From Magnetococcus sp. PR-3 (GTDB lineage Bacteria; Pseudomonadota; Magnetococcia; Magnetococcales; Magnetococcaceae): DNA of 64,000 nt. The DNA lies in the NCBI RefSeq assembly GCF_036689865.1, contig NZ_JBAHUQ010000008.1, positions 1 to 64,000 on the forward strand, read 5' to 3'. The first letter of the stretch is position 1. Each line of letters begins with the position of its first letter. Below the pieces are notes generated by a model. It was not told where the DNA came from and searched no databases. It saw nothing but the letters and a program-made list of their open reading frames with translations. Shown in pieces: positions 45,076-55,221 of this stretch. Made by a program: the position numbers and the translations under genes.

Positions 45076-48000
45076 CTAAGCCACCTGCTGTTCCTGGGTT
45101 TTAACCAGATTCGAAATATGGGTATAGTCTGTTTTGCCACTACCTAGCAGGGGTAACTGCTGAACATGGATAGCATGCCGAGGCAGCTGTATCTCTGCAA
45201 CCCCCTGCGCCCTTAGCGTACGCCCGAGCTCTGTGATATCTAACGACGCCACCTCAGATACCAAAACCAACCGCTCCCCTTTTTTTTCATCTGGCCTGGC
45301 AACAACGGCATGCCTTTGGTCTGGATAGATCAGAGCGACCAAGTTCTCAACAGCTTGTAGTGAGACCATCTCTCCTGCAATTTTGGCAAATCGTTTAACG
45401 CGCCCTTTAATACGCATAAACCCTTCTTCATCCATATCCACAATATCTCCCGTGTCATACCAGCCCCCTTCAACAGGTTGCAGTTGGCCTGGGGCATCTG
45501 TCTTTAGATAGCCCAACATGACATTTGGCCCTTTGACCCAAAGCTGTCCACCTTCATCAATACCGGGCACGGGGTCCAGGCGCATTTCCATACCCGGCAT
45601 AAGCCGACCCACACTACCTGAACGGTTGTGCATGGCTGTATTAATCGCCAGCACAGGGGCTGTTTCCGTCGCACCATACCCTTCGAGAATTCGTAAACCA
45701 AAACGCTCCATCCATAACTGGCGTGTTTGAGCTTTAACGGCCTCTGCACCTGCAAATACAAACCGTACGCTATAAAAATCGTAGGGATTGGCCATACGGG
45801 CATAACCCGCTAAAAAAGTATCGGTACCAAACAGTATGGTGGCATTACTGTCGTACACCAGCTCTGGTACAATCCGATAATGCAATGGAGAGGGGTAGAG
45901 AAAGCTGCGAATACCTGAAAAAACCGGCATTAAAAAACCTGCACTTAGGCCAAAAGCATGAAAGACCGGCAGGGCATTGAAAACCACATCCTTAGGAGAA
46001 TAGTCGACCCGAGCCCCCATTTGGGCACAATTGGATAGTAAGTTATGGTGACTCAACACCACCCCTTTTGGGTTCCCTTCACTGCCCGATGTAAACAGCA
46101 CCACGGCCGGATCGTGGGGATTAATGGCTTTCCAAGCGTGTAACCAGCCACTCATCGGCGCTAAGAGCCATGCCCAAGCCTTTTGCCACACCGTGATGTT
46201 TTGTGTCAGCTCTTCTAAATAGAGAACCTCGACATCAGAAGACAAAGCATCAAGTAGCGGTTCCAATTTTCCCATCTCAATAAATTTGCGCGATGTGATC
46301 ACCTGTTTAAGCTGTGCGGTATGCACAGCACTCTGTAGATGTGCTGGCCCCGCACTGAAGTTCAACATGGCAGGCACCCGCCCACCGTATTGCAAACCAA
46401 AAAATGTGGCTGCAACTGCAGAGGTGTTGGGCAATAGAACCCCTACCCGAGCATGCGGCTTGGTCACCTTATTAAACAGACCAGCCATGACCAGAGAACT
46501 CAAATACAAGCGGTCATAGCTCATGGGTTTGCGTTGAATATCTTCTAATATTATCCCAGAGCCACCATGGATATCCCGTGCACTGCGCAGTGCTTGAAAT
46601 AGGGTTTGATCCCGTTTAGAGGTTTCAAATAACATTTCCGTTAAGATATCGTACAGCGACAAAGCGATCTGTTTCCGTCGTTCACGGCCAACAATAGAGG
46701 CATCGACCGAGATTCTTTGGGGCGGGAGGATGCTCAGGGTTATGGCAGGAAATAAGCGTCGGCGCACAACCCCCTTCAGACGACTGAAAAAGGTATACTG
46801 TGCGCCATCAATACGGATCGGCAAAATGGCGCTATGGGCACGGTCTGCAATTAAGCCCGGGCCTTCAAAAACTTTCATCAAGCTCCCCGTGACCGTAATT
46901 CGCCCTTCAGGAAAGATAATACAAGCGTTGCCCTGCTGCACAGCACGCGTTAAACCACGCAAAGCCAAAGGATTGGTCGGGTCGAGAGGGTAAGCATTAA
47001 AGAGGGGTAAAAAGGGTTTTAACCACCACCGCTGGGCCATATGTGTATTGATGGCAAAGTAGGGTTTTATGGGCAGAAAAGCCGCCAGTAACAGTGCATC
47101 TAAAAAAGAAACATGGTTTACAACAATAACAGGGTTATCTCCTGCTTTTTTCAAGTTATCCAACCCATGTAACTGCACCCGGAACAGAAGCCGCAAGACC
47201 ATACGTAATGAGGTCATGAGCACCTCATTAGGAAGTAGGGTTACGATATAGGCTGTGACAAATAGATTGGCAATAGCCATGCTCAAAAACAGCTCTGGAA
47301 TACTCCACCCCATGGCCAACATACCCATGGCCAACAGCGAGCTGACAACCATGAACAGCGCATTAAGAATATTGTTACTCGCTATTAAGCGTGCTGTCTC
47401 TCCAGACTTGCCATGGGTTTGAAGCAAGGTGTAGAGCGGTACCACAAAAATCCCCCCTGCTACGGATACACCAAATAGGTCCAGCATGATACGCCAGCCC
47501 TCAGGCTGCATGATAAACTGATGTAAGGATACGGGCCCCTGAAGACTCCACTGCCCCATGGCAACATAGAAATCAAAGGTAAACAGGGACAGCGCCAAAG
47601 CACCAAACGGAGCATATGTGGTATTAGGACGGCTGTGCTGTAACCGGTTACACCAAATAGAACCCACACCAATACCAACTGAAAACAGGGTTAAAAACAG
47701 GGTTACCAATGGGGCATCACCACCCATATGGTTTTTAACCAGGGTAGGAAACTGTGTTAAAAATGTTGCCCCCACCAACCAAAACCATGAAATCCCCAAA
47801 ATTGCCCGCCAAGGGCGGGTTTGCTGCGCGGCTAAAGACAACATCGCCATGGTTTGCTTTAAAAAGTTGGCCCCTACCTGTAAAGAGGGGTTAGCAGCGG
47901 GGCCATCGGGCACCTGACGCCCAGTCCACCACCCCACAAAAGCCACCAAAACAAGAAGGGTGGATAAAAACCAGATGCCTGATTCCACCGTGGCTAAGAG

Positions 48001-48492
48001 GCCACCACAAATGGTGCCCAGCAAGATGGCCAAGAAGGTACCCGCCTCCACCAACGCATTCGCAGGCAATAATTTATCCCGTGATAGAATTTCAGGCAGA
48101 ATGCTGTATTTAATTGGGCCAAAAAAACTGGATTGAGCACCCATGGCAAAAAGCACAAGCATGAGAAAAGGTATGCTTTGTAGATAAAAACCAAGGCCAG
48201 CTAAAACCATCAAGGCAATCTCCAGCAGCTTGATGGTTCGAATGAGTGACGCTTTGGGTGAACGATCGGCCAAGTAGCCCGCCGTTGCAGAAAAAAGGAA
48301 AAAGGGCAAAATAAAAATACCCGCCGCCAAGGGCAACAGCAGCGCAACGTTATAACCAGCCTGTTCTGCCAGCCCAAATGTCAACAACATCACCAAGCCA
48401 TTTTTAAAAAGATTGTCGTTAAAAGCGCCCAAAAATTGCGTGAAAAAGAGAGGACGAAAAGCTGAATCTTGTAATAGTTTAAGCGGACTCAT
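45076..48492 (-). CDS. LplT-PlsC-acyl-ACP synthetase fusion (Aas-like)
   Basis: A 1138-residue inner-membrane protein in three parts. Residues about 1-420 are an MFS transporter of the LplT type. Residues about 430-620 are a PlsC acyltransferase with His460/Asp465 in NHVSFLD and FPEGR (527-531). Residues about 640-1130 are an AMP-forming acyl-CoA/acyl-ACP ligase with LFTSGSEGNPKG (799-810) and a YGATETAP block. In E. coli LplT flips lysophospholipid in and Aas re-acylates it. Here both steps are in one chain, a fusion known in some proteobacteria. A TetR regulator is directly upstream on the same strand. Confidence 0.9.
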   Translation of the reverse strand: MSPLKLLQDSAFRPLFFTQFLGAFNDNLFKNGLVMLLTFGLAEQAGYNVALLLPLAAGIFILPFFLFSATAGYLADRSPKASLIRTIKLLEIALMVLAGLGFYLQSIPFLMLVLFAMGAQSSFFGPIKYSILPEILSRDKLLPANALVEAGTFLAILLGTICGGLLATVESGIWFLSTLLVLVAFVGWWTGRQVPDGPAANPSLQVGANFLKQTMAMLSLAAQQTRPWRAILGISWFWLVGATFLTQFPTLVKNHMGGDAPLVTLFLTLFSVGIGVGSIWCNRLQHSRPNTTYAPFGALALSLFTFDFYVAMGQWSLQGPVSLHQFIMQPEGWRIMLDLFGVSVAGGIFVVPLYTLLQTHGKSGETARLIASNNILNALFMVVSSLLAMGMLAMGWSIPELFLSMAIANLFVTAYIVTLLPNEVLMTSLRMVLRLLFRVQLHGLDNLKKAGDNPVIVVNHVSFLDALLLAAFLPIKPYFAINTHMAQRWWLKPFLPLFNAYPLDPTNPLALRGLTRAVQQGNACIIFPEGRITVTGSLMKVFEGPGLIADRAHSAILPIRIDGAQYTFFSRLKGVVRRRLFPAITLSILPPQRISVDASIVGRERRKQIALSLYDILTEMLFETSKRDQTLFQALRSARDIHGGSGIILEDIQRKPMSYDRLYLSSLVMAGLFNKVTKPHARVGVLLPNTSAVAATFFGLQYGGRVPAMLNFSAGPAHLQSAVHTAQLKQVITSRKFIEMGKLEPLLDALSSDVEVLYLEELTQNITVWQKAWAWLLAPMSGWLHAWKAINPHDPAVVLFTSGSEGNPKGVVLSHHNLLSNCAQMGARVDYSPKDVVFNALPVFHAFGLSAGFLMPVFSGIRSFLYPSPLHYRIVPELVYDSNATILFGTDTFLAGYARMANPYDFYSVRFVFAGAEAVKAQTRQLWMERFGLRILEGYGATETAPVLAINTAMHNRSGSVGRLMPGMEMRLDPVPGIDEGGQLWVKGPNVMLGYLKTDAPGQLQPVEGGWYDTGDIVDMDEEGFMRIKGRVKRFAKIAGEMVSLQAVENLVALIYPDQRHAVVARPDEKKGERLVLVSEVASLDITELGRTLRAQGVAEIQLPRHAIHVQQLPLLGSGKTDYTHISNLVKTQEQQVA

Positions 48493-48501
48493 ATCCAGCT
48501 C

Positions 48502-49104
48502 CTAAATAGCTTGAGTTAAACCTTTAAGGTAAGTTGCGACAAAGTGATGGGCAATATTTGCAACAGGCTCTTGGGAGACAGCATCCAACTTACCTGACCC
48601 ATGCAGTGTCAGGATGCCATGCAAACCACTCCACAAAACACTGACAGCACGACGCTTGTCTGTATGAGGTAGATCTGGCATTTGAGACTCCACCTGCTGA
48701 AGCACCTTTTCTACCTGAGAGCTATACCAATCCGGCAGTGGTACTTGCTCTGGCAAAGAGAACTCAATAAGAACCCGCCACCGACGTGTGTGCTTTTGGA
48801 TAAAACCCAAATAGGCATCCAATAGAGTGGCCATAGCTTGCGGGGTGTACGGCTGTGTTGTTGCTTGTTGAATCACATCCACAAAATGCTGCTCTAAGGC
48901 TTGTAATGTTTGAGCATTCAGGTGCAAAATCAACTCATCTCGATTGGCAAACAGGTTGTACAGCGTTCCGACTGAGTAGCCAATCTCCTTAGCAATTCGC
49001 CGGGTAGAGAGCTGCTCTAGCCCCTCCTCTTCCACAATCAACCTTGCGGCTTGCAACGCCATATCATAAAGCTCTTCTCGGGTGTGATCAGAACGTCTTG
49101 CCAT
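48502..49104 (-). CDS. TetR-family regulator of the Aas-like gene
   Basis: A 200-residue TetR repressor. The N-terminal helix-turn-helix is RRIAKEIGYSVGTLYNLFANRDELI, which places a recognition helix at about 37-46. The C-terminal ligand domain is helical. The ATG at 49104 has GGAGGATC upstream; the frame runs back to 49119. It lies 9 nt before the LplT-PlsC-ligase gene, so it probably controls that gene and itself through the repeated TGAAC-N3-GTTCA sites just upstream. A lipid or acyl ligand would be logical but is not shown. Confidence 0.88.
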   Translation of the reverse strand: MARRSDHTREELYDMALQAARLIVEEEGLEQLSTRRIAKEIGYSVGTLYNLFANRDELILHLNAQTLQALEQHFVDVIQQATTQPYTPQAMATLLDAYLGFIQKHTRRWRVLIEFSLPEQVPLPDWYSSQVEKVLQQVESQMPDLPHTDKRRAVSVLWSGLHGILTLHGSGKLDAVSQEPVANIAHHFVATYLKGLTQAI

Positions 49105-49125
49105 GATGTGATCCTCCACTCTTTT

Positions 49126-49188
49126 TGAACGATGTTCACAATATACAAAACTCGCCCCCTGACTTCAAGCTTTTTTGAACACCGCTCA
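49126..49188. promoter_or_regulatory. Two TetR operator-like repeats
   Basis: TGAAC-GAT-GTTCA (49126-49138, perfect) and TGAAC-ACC-GCTCA (49176-49188, one mismatch) lie 50 bp apart, just before the TetR gene. TetR family dimers bind short palindromes like these. No other copy was noticed in the window. Confidence 0.6.
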
Positions 49189-49376
49189 AAACATAGATAT
49201 TTAGATTATGAAAATCACATTTTATAACTACAAACCCATTTTTTCCTTCTATTGAGAGAACACCACAGCACGGCTTGAAATTTCAGTGTGAGCAAGGTAG
49301 TTTTTATATGCCCTATCTATGGTAGGCGCAGGAGTGTTTCTTGCTTTTTAATGATAACTGCTAATGAATAGATTTT

Positions 49377-49736
49377 ATGTACGCTGACCTCTTTTCGACA
49401 GAAGGTCGCATGACCCGCAAGCACTTTTGGAAGTACTATCTACTGCCGATCATTGCAGTACATGTATTTCTGACGGTCGCCCACATCTATGCTGGTCTCT
49501 CACCCATGGCCCATTACATCTGGTTTTGTCTGGCAACTTGGTTGCTCATTGTCGCGAGCATCAAGCGCTTACATGACCGAGGCCGAACAGGCTGGTGGAT
49601 TATCCCCATGCTCTTGGTGCCGATTATTGGTTGGGTTTGGTTTTTCATTGAATTGGGTGTCATGAAGGGCACACGCGGCACAAATATCTATGGTCGAGAC
49701 TTTAGAAATTATCTAAGAGCTGAAGAGAGCGCCTAG
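49377..49736 (+). CDS. DUF805 membrane protein
   Basis: A 119-residue membrane protein of the DUF805 family: MYADLFSTEGRMTRKHFWKYYLL, then ASIKRLHDRGRTGWWIIPMLLVPIIGWVW, the family's conserved 'RLHD.g.sgWw' block. It has about three membrane helices. Function of the family is unsettled. No strong ribosome-binding site precedes the ATG. It converges with the DUF523/DUF1722 gene. Confidence 0.85.
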   Translation: MYADLFSTEGRMTRKHFWKYYLLPIIAVHVFLTVAHIYAGLSPMAHYIWFCLATWLLIVASIKRLHDRGRTGWWIIPMLLVPIIGWVWFFIELGVMKGTRGTNIYGRDFRNYLRAEESA

Positions 49737-49751
49737 TTTAGCAGCAATCCA

Positions 49752-50687
49752 TCAGACATGATTTCTGAGCTTTAACTCAGCAGGATGCGGATGCAGATAC
49801 CACTGCTGAGCCAGATAAGAAACTTTAAATTTCCGAACATAATGATTGACCATCGTCACAGGCACGATGAGCGGTATAAGCTCTTGATGGTAATGTTCAA
49901 ACAACTCTATCAACTCTGCCTTTTCATCCGCACTTAATTCTTTTTTAAAAAAACCCATGAGATGAAACAGAACATCCACATGTTTTTTTACCGTGGCACG
50001 TTTGGTTAAGGCAGACATTAATACCTGACCATACTTCTCAAATGAGGCCAGTTTAGAAGCTTTACCAACCATTTTACCCAGTGCCCGCATCTGCACCGGA
50101 TCATGTGACATAATCAAAAACTTATGACGTGCATGAAAATCCACCAGCGCCTGAACCTCACCCTCAGACTCTACCAAGCTCAACCAGCGATCATAAACAA
50201 AGATGCGCTCAATAAAGTTTTCTCTGAGCGCTGCATCGCGTAAACGCCCTTCCTCTTCCACTGGGACCATAGGGTTATGCGCCATAAAAGCCTGGGCAAA
50301 AACACCCACACCCGCAGAGTTAACAGGCATACCTTGATCGGTATATTGCTTAACACGCTGCATGCCACAAGAAGGCGATTTGCTTTTAAAGATAAACCCA
50401 CACAAGCGCTGCTGAGCCAAAGAAGCCGCCTTTTGCTCACTCCATTGCGTTAAGGGCGCTGTAAGGTCCCGAAGGGTCCGGATAGAGATGACACGAGGGG
50501 TCGGTTCTGCTTGTTGCAGATGCATGGGTTCTCTTGGAATACCAAGACCCGCTTCCACTTCAGGGCATAGGCTCTTTAATTGAAAATGATCAGATAATAT
50601 GTGTGTAATATAGCGGTCATGCTTATGCCCACCATCATAACGCACCTCATTTCCGAGCAAACACTGGCTCACTCCAAGGGTAATCAT
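49752..50687 (-). CDS. DUF523-DUF1722 fusion protein (YbgA-like)
   Basis: A 311-residue two-domain protein. The N-terminal DUF523 part (about 1-150) has VSQCLLGNEVRYDGGHK with Cys9 and KSPSCGMQ, cysteines that may bind metal or a cluster. The C-terminal DUF1722 part (about 190-310) has HARHKFLIMSH (HKFLLMAHS-type block), GLFKKELS-type helices and WYLHPHP near the end. Such fusions are common but poorly understood; some DUF1722 proteins occur beside photolyase genes. The ATG overlaps the upstream gene's stop by 4 nt. Confidence 0.86.
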   Translation of the reverse strand: MITLGVSQCLLGNEVRYDGGHKHDRYITHILSDHFQLKSLCPEVEAGLGIPREPMHLQQAEPTPRVISIRTLRDLTAPLTQWSEQKAASLAQQRLCGFIFKSKSPSCGMQRVKQYTDQGMPVNSAGVGVFAQAFMAHNPMVPVEEEGRLRDAALRENFIERIFVYDRWLSLVESEGEVQALVDFHARHKFLIMSHDPVQMRALGKMVGKASKLASFEKYGQVLMSALTKRATVKKHVDVLFHLMGFFKKELSADEKAELIELFEHYHQELIPLIVPVTMVNHYVRKFKVSYLAQQWYLHPHPAELKLRNHV

Positions 50688-51508
50688 GGTTGCCCCACCC
50701 TTTTTTTGGATTCAACGAGAACTTTACCTTTGCGGCCCAGGCGGGCGATCCAGTCAGTTTCATGAATAGGGCCACAAAAAAAACCAGAAAAGAGTATTCG
50801 ATCCCGTTCAAGCTGATAAAATTCAATGATCTGGCCACGACGATCAGCCAGTGTTATCCATTGATGATAAGGGTCTACACCAACGGCTAGGGCACGTTGA
50901 TTAATTTTAAGCCCTGTTTTTTTGAGCAGATACTCTGCCGTTTTTTTGGGTGCCTCAGCCTCAACACACACATAAAACCAAGGATCAGGGAAAAGCGTTT
51001 GAGTCGTTAATGGCCGTGACAGGCTATTCATCTCAAAAGCCCGACTGCGCAGCGTGTCCATAATCCTGAGCGGGGGAGATTTAGCGGGGAATTGCTCATA
51101 ACAGTATGTGACGCGGTAATCAATACTGACATGAACCCATAAAGAAATCGCGCCATAGACTAGCGTTAAAGCCAGCATATGCGAGGCATTAAACCGACCA
51201 GAATGTCGCTGAATCCACAACACAGCAGCCATACAGGCCATCCCCAGCACAATAAAGAGCATGGCACCATATAAATAGTGCACACAGGGAAAACCAACCA
51301 TGGCATACAGCATGATCCCACCCAAGAAAAGCAGTGAGAGTGCTGGCGGGACAGGGTTACATAAAAACAAACGGAACCAAGCAGGCCCTTGAGCTGACCA
51401 GCGCAAGGAGATAACCAACATGAGCCACATGACCCCTTGGGCCACACTAAGAATTAGCATGGTCTCTTGGGTAAAGTCCCACTGCTGCATGGTTTCCGCT
51501 AAGGTCAT
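50684..51508 (-). CDS. Hypothetical inner-membrane protein
   Basis: A 274-residue membrane protein with four predicted helices in the first 150 residues, then a soluble C-terminal part of about 125 residues. No recognised domain. The C-terminal part has DPYHQWITLADRRGQIIEFY, a beta-rich look. It is translationally coupled to the DUF523-DUF1722 gene by an ATGA overlap, so the two may act together. The ATG at 51508 gives a sensible start for the first helix. Confidence 0.7.
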   Translation of the reverse strand: MTLAETMQQWDFTQETMLILSVAQGVMWLMLVISLRWSAQGPAWFRLFLCNPVPPALSLLFLGGIMLYAMVGFPCVHYLYGAMLFIVLGMACMAAVLWIQRHSGRFNASHMLALTLVYGAISLWVHVSIDYRVTYCYEQFPAKSPPLRIMDTLRSRAFEMNSLSRPLTTQTLFPDPWFYVCVEAEAPKKTAEYLLKKTGLKINQRALAVGVDPYHQWITLADRRGQIIEFYQLERDRILFSGFFCGPIHETDWIARLGRKGKVLVESKKRVGQP

Positions 51509-51641
51509 AAATAATCCTGTAGTAGTACATACTCCAGACATGTAAGAGCAGACATATAGCCTGCTCTTATCATGACATATCCAGATGAGAGGGTCATCTG
51601 TGGGTTTATTTTTTACCTGTGCTCCTAAATGATGTTTAGAT

Positions 51642-53285
51642 CTACTTGGTGACCATACGCTTATAGTGATTGATCAGGCCGTTGGTTGAACCATCATGAC
51701 TCTGCACGATCCCCTCTTCCGTAAGCTCAGGAAGAATTTTTTTAGCCAATTGCTTACCCAACTCCACCCCCCATTGATCATACGGGTTGATCCCCCACAC
51801 CATCCCTTGGACATGAATGGTGTGTTCATAAAGCGCGATCAACTGACCAAGGGTATAAGCATCAAATTGGCGCACCAAAATTGAATTGGTTGGCCGGTTA
51901 CCATCAAACACCTTATGGGGCTGTAGTGCCTCTATGGCCTCGCCATCCAAACCTTCGACCTCAAGCTCAGCACGAACCTCCTGAGCTGTTTTACCCCGCA
52001 TCAATGCCTCAGTTTGGGCAAAAAAGTTAGAGAGTAATTTGGGGTGGTGGTCACCAAGGGCATTCTGGCTTTCGGCTGCAGCCAGAAAATCAGCCGGGAC
52101 TAAACGAGTGCTTTGATGAATCAGTTGGTAAAATGAGTGTTGACCATTGGTACCAGGTTCACCAAATAAAACTGGGCCTGTTTTAGTCGTTACCCGATCA
52201 CCATCACGGGTGACATACTTACCGTTGGACTCCATATCAGCCTGTTGCAGATAGGCCGCTAAACGGTGCAGATATTGATCATAGGGAAGTACAGCAAAAC
52301 TCTCAGCACCCAAAAAATTGTGGTTCCAGATACCTACAAGAGCCTTGATCACAGGCATATTTTGTTCAAGGGGTGCTGTGCGGAAATGCTCATCCATCGC
52401 ATGAGCCCCCTCATGAAGCTGCATAAACCCTTCAAACCCTACGGCAAGAGCAATGGGTAGCCCAATTGCCGACCACAAGCTGTATCGTCCCCCCACCCAG
52501 TTCCAGAAAGCAAACATATTTTTAGTATCAATACCAAAAGCCGAAACAGCCTCAGCATTGGTAGAGAGCGCCACAAAGTGCTTACCCACAGCCCGTTCGC
52601 CCAATGCATCGACCAACCACTTACGGGCAGTGTGGGCATTGGTCAGGGTCTCTTGGGTCGTAAAGGTTTTTGAAGCTACGATAAACAGAGTGGTATCAGG
52701 CTGGAGATTTTTTAATGTTTCAGCCATGTGGGTACCATCCACATTGGAAACAAAATGAACGTCTAACCCTGACTGCATATAGGGTTTAAGCGCCTCACAG
52801 ACCATAACAGGCCCCAGATCAGAACCGCCAATACCAATATTCACGACATCCGTTATGGCTTTACCAGTCTGGCCTTTCCATGCACCAGATCTAACGGCAC
52901 TGGAAAAGTCTGACATTTGATCCAATACCTTCAGGATGTCGGGCATGACATCCTGACCATCGACATAGATTGGACGCTTAGAACGGTTGCGTAAGGCCAC
53001 ATGTAGGACAGCACGATCTTCCGTATTGTTAATCGCCTCCCCCGCAAACATTCGATCACGCCAACCCTCAACATCCTGTGCCCGCGCTAGATCCATCAAC
53101 AAACCCATGGTCTGTTCTGAGATACGGTTTTTGGAATAATCAAAGAGCATCTCACCCAACTGCAAAGAAAAATGCTTAAACCGCTCTGAATCTTGATCAA
53201 ACAGATCCCGCATATGTACTGTTTTATTTTGATCCATATGTGCGTGCAGAGCTTGCCATTGGGGCAGATCAGACAGGGTAGGCAT
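51642..53285 (-). CDS. pgi: Glucose-6-phosphate isomerase
   Basis: A 547-residue enzyme that interconverts glucose-6-phosphate and fructose-6-phosphate. It has the motifs [30 protein letters not shown], and the two PROSITE signatures around [16 protein letters not shown] and the C-terminal [14 protein letters not shown]. Length matches the bacterial type. The ATG at 53285 has GGAG upstream; an earlier in-frame ATG at 53357 is less likely. It stands alone. Confidence 0.97.
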   Translation of the reverse strand: MPTLSDLPQWQALHAHMDQNKTVHMRDLFDQDSERFKHFSLQLGEMLFDYSKNRISEQTMGLLMDLARAQDVEGWRDRMFAGEAINNTEDRAVLHVALRNRSKRPIYVDGQDVMPDILKVLDQMSDFSSAVRSGAWKGQTGKAITDVVNIGIGGSDLGPVMVCEALKPYMQSGLDVHFVSNVDGTHMAETLKNLQPDTTLFIVASKTFTTQETLTNAHTARKWLVDALGERAVGKHFVALSTNAEAVSAFGIDTKNMFAFWNWVGGRYSLWSAIGLPIALAVGFEGFMQLHEGAHAMDEHFRTAPLEQNMPVIKALVGIWNHNFLGAESFAVLPYDQYLHRLAAYLQQADMESNGKYVTRDGDRVTTKTGPVLFGEPGTNGQHSFYQLIHQSTRLVPADFLAAAESQNALGDHHPKLLSNFFAQTEALMRGKTAQEVRAELEVEGLDGEAIEALQPHKVFDGNRPTNSILVRQFDAYTLGQLIALYEHTIHVQGMVWGINPYDQWGVELGKQLAKKILPELTEEGIVQSHDGSTNGLINHYKRMVTK

Positions 53286-53515
53286 GGTGCCAATCTCCAG
53301 ATGGGTGGAACATAAAATAAAGTCACACAGTTTAGCGGGTTTTACAGAAATGATCATGATGGCTTTGTAACAATGTGATGCCCAAAACAGTCATCTGCTT
53401 AATCAATTCGCTCAGGATATCTCAGCAAGCATGTTCACACCTGCCTTCTTTAGCAGGTATCTACTTTTCCACTTAGGCGCAAAGAGTTTCTAATGGGTAC
53501 AAAGATACCTTAAAG

Positions 53516-53547
53516 AAAAGACCACCCTATAAGGGTGGTCTTTTTAA
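53516..53547. terminator. Bidirectional terminator after nfo
   Basis: AAAAGACCACCC, TATA loop, GGGTGGTCTTTTT is a perfect hairpin with T-runs on either strand. It lies 21 nt past the nfo stop codon on the minus strand. Confidence 0.9.
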
Positions 53548-53567
53548 ACGCCATGTTCTGGGTAAGA

Positions 53568-54416
53568 TTAAGCTGATTCCTGCATACTGTACAGCAGCTT
53601 AATCTCTTCATTCCATATGGTTTCATCAATGGTTTCAAGAATAAGAGGAATGCCATCCAGACGGTCATCATTCATGATCAACCGGAATGCCTCTAACCCT
53701 AATTTACCTTCACCAATGCTGTGATGACGATCCACCTTTGCGCCTAAATCAGGCTTGGAATCGTTTAAGTGCATGCCACGGAGATATTTAAAGCCAACAA
53801 TTTGCTCAAACTCCGCCATGGTTTTTTCATAAGCATCCGCCGTGCGCAGATCATATCCTGCCACAAAGGTGTGGCAGGTATCCAGACAGACCCCCACCCG
53901 ACTTTTATCTTCCACACCTTCAATAATATGGGCCAGATGCTCAAAACGGTAGCCAAGGTTAGAACCCTGACCTGCCGTATTTTCAATCACGGCCACAACA
54001 TCATGGCTCTGATCCAAAGCCCGGTTGAGGCTGTCAACGATCAGATCGAGACACTCAGTCTCCTCAATTTGACGCAGATGACTACCTGGATGAAAATTCA
54101 GAAAAGGCAGCCCCAGCTGGGCACAACGTTCCATCTCATGAACAAAAGCATCCAGTGACTTCTGGCGTTTCTCTTCATCAGGATTACCCAAATTGATCAG
54201 GTATGAGTCATGTGGCAGCGTATGCTCTGGTGCATAGCCGTATGCCTGCATACGGGAATGGAAGAGTTCGATTTGCTCATCGGTAAGAGGCTTTGCGGCC
54301 CATTGACGCTGGTTTTTGGTAAACAAGGCAAAAGCCTTAGCCCCAATAGCCTTCGCATTTTCAGGTGCATTTTGCACACCACCAGAAACACTTACATGCG
54401 CACCAACATATTTCAT
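53568..54416 (-). CDS. nfo: Endonuclease IV
   Basis: A 282-residue AP endonuclease that cuts DNA 5' of abasic sites during base-excision repair. TIM-barrel metal-binding motifs are present in order: [55 protein letters not shown] and [13 protein letters not shown], with IPLILET near the end. These give the expected His/Asp/Glu ligands for three zincs. AGGAG precedes the ATG at 54416. It is 9 nt downstream of a small hypothetical gene on the same strand. Confidence 0.96.
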   Translation of the reverse strand: MKYVGAHVSVSGGVQNAPENAKAIGAKAFALFTKNQRQWAAKPLTDEQIELFHSRMQAYGYAPEHTLPHDSYLINLGNPDEEKRQKSLDAFVHEMERCAQLGLPFLNFHPGSHLRQIEETECLDLIVDSLNRALDQSHDVVAVIENTAGQGSNLGYRFEHLAHIIEGVEDKSRVGVCLDTCHTFVAGYDLRTADAYEKTMAEFEQIVGFKYLRGMHLNDSKPDLGAKVDRHHSIGEGKLGLEAFRLIMNDDRLDGIPLILETIDETIWNEEIKLLYSMQESA

Positions 54417-54425
54417 AAACCACTC

Positions 54426-54734
54426 CTACTTACTTTGATCTTCCTGGGGAGTTTTTTTGTCCAAGGATGCTTCCAAAGCCTCCCAAGCACCTGCCTGATC
54501 GTCCCCTTGTAACCAAGTCAGGTCAGCCTGGGCATCATCCTGGGCAAAGGTTGCAGGATCCGGCAAGGCATCGTGCCCATGAGAAATCTCTTCAGGCTGG
54601 GATTCGGCTGGGGCAGAATCATCTTGCCAAGCTTGGGGGATAGAGGGGTTACGCACCAGTCCATCCAGGGCGGTCGCAAAGGCACGAAGCGCGCCACTGA
54701 TGCCCGTAGAAACTTTATGTGTGGGATCCACCAT
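54426..54734 (-). CDS. Small acidic hypothetical protein
   Basis: A 102-residue acidic protein, rich in Asp, Ala, Gln and Pro, with no hydrophobic segment and no recognised domain. The ATG at 54734 has GAGGA 8 nt upstream, better than the earlier in-frame start at 54794, which lies within a terminator. It stops 9 nt before nfo, so the two are probably co-transcribed. Confidence 0.6.
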   Translation of the reverse strand: MVDPTHKVSTGISGALRAFATALDGLVRNPSIPQAWQDDSAPAESQPEEISHGHDALPDPATFAQDDAQADLTWLQGDDQAGAWEALEASLDKKTPQEDQSK

Positions 54735-54783
54735 GATCGGGTCCTCAATAGACCGAAGGTTCGGAAAAAGGAAAGCCCAAACA

Positions 54784-54806
54784 AAAACGCCCATAGTGGG
54801 CGTTTT
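54784..54806 (-). terminator. Terminator of the coiled-coil gene
   Basis: AAAACGCCCA, loop TAG, TGGGCGTTTT: a perfect 10-bp hairpin with a T-run on the minus strand, 37 nt after the stop of the upstream coiled-coil gene. Confidence 0.85.
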
Positions 54807-54842
54807 ATCAACTGGTGGGGAGTATACGGGAAAAGAGAGGAT

Positions 54843-55175
54843 TTACGAACGGATAAAAAGTGAGACGATAAAGAGCAAGGTAAAAATTACAATGCTGATC
54901 ACCAGACCAGAGTTACTGTCTTTTTTGACAGACTCCACCCGCTTTTCCATGTGGGACTGAGCCTTATGGTTACGAACCAGTCCATCTTTTAGATCTTTAA
55001 CATTCTTCTGGACCTTGGCCCACTCATCCGGATTTGCCGCCCCTTCACCAGAGGTCAGCTTCTCCATTTTACCACGCAGCTCTTCAATCTCCTCCTCCAT
55101 GGCGGTGAAGCGCTTATCAAATTCCACCACGAATTTGAGCAACATTTCATTTTTTTCAGGATTGTTGTCTGTCAT
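54843..55175 (-). CDS. Tail-anchored coiled-coil hypothetical protein
   Basis: A 110-residue protein: an acidic N-terminal coiled coil (about 15-45, FDKRFTAMEEEIEELRGKME), a second helix (about 55-85), and a C-terminal hydrophobic segment (LVISIVIFTLLFIVSLFI) ending with IRS. This is a tail-anchored layout, so most of it would face the cytoplasm. Function unknown. GAGGT precedes the ATG. It follows cca by about 45 nt. Confidence 0.65.
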   Translation of the reverse strand: MTDNNPEKNEMLLKFVVEFDKRFTAMEEEIEELRGKMEKLTSGEGAANPDEWAKVQKNVKDLKDGLVRNHKAQSHMEKRVESVKKDSNSGLVISIVIFTLLFIVSLFIRS

Positions 55176-55221
55176 GACGCAACCTCACCACTCACCAAAA
55201 CTGCAAATACCGTTGAGATCA

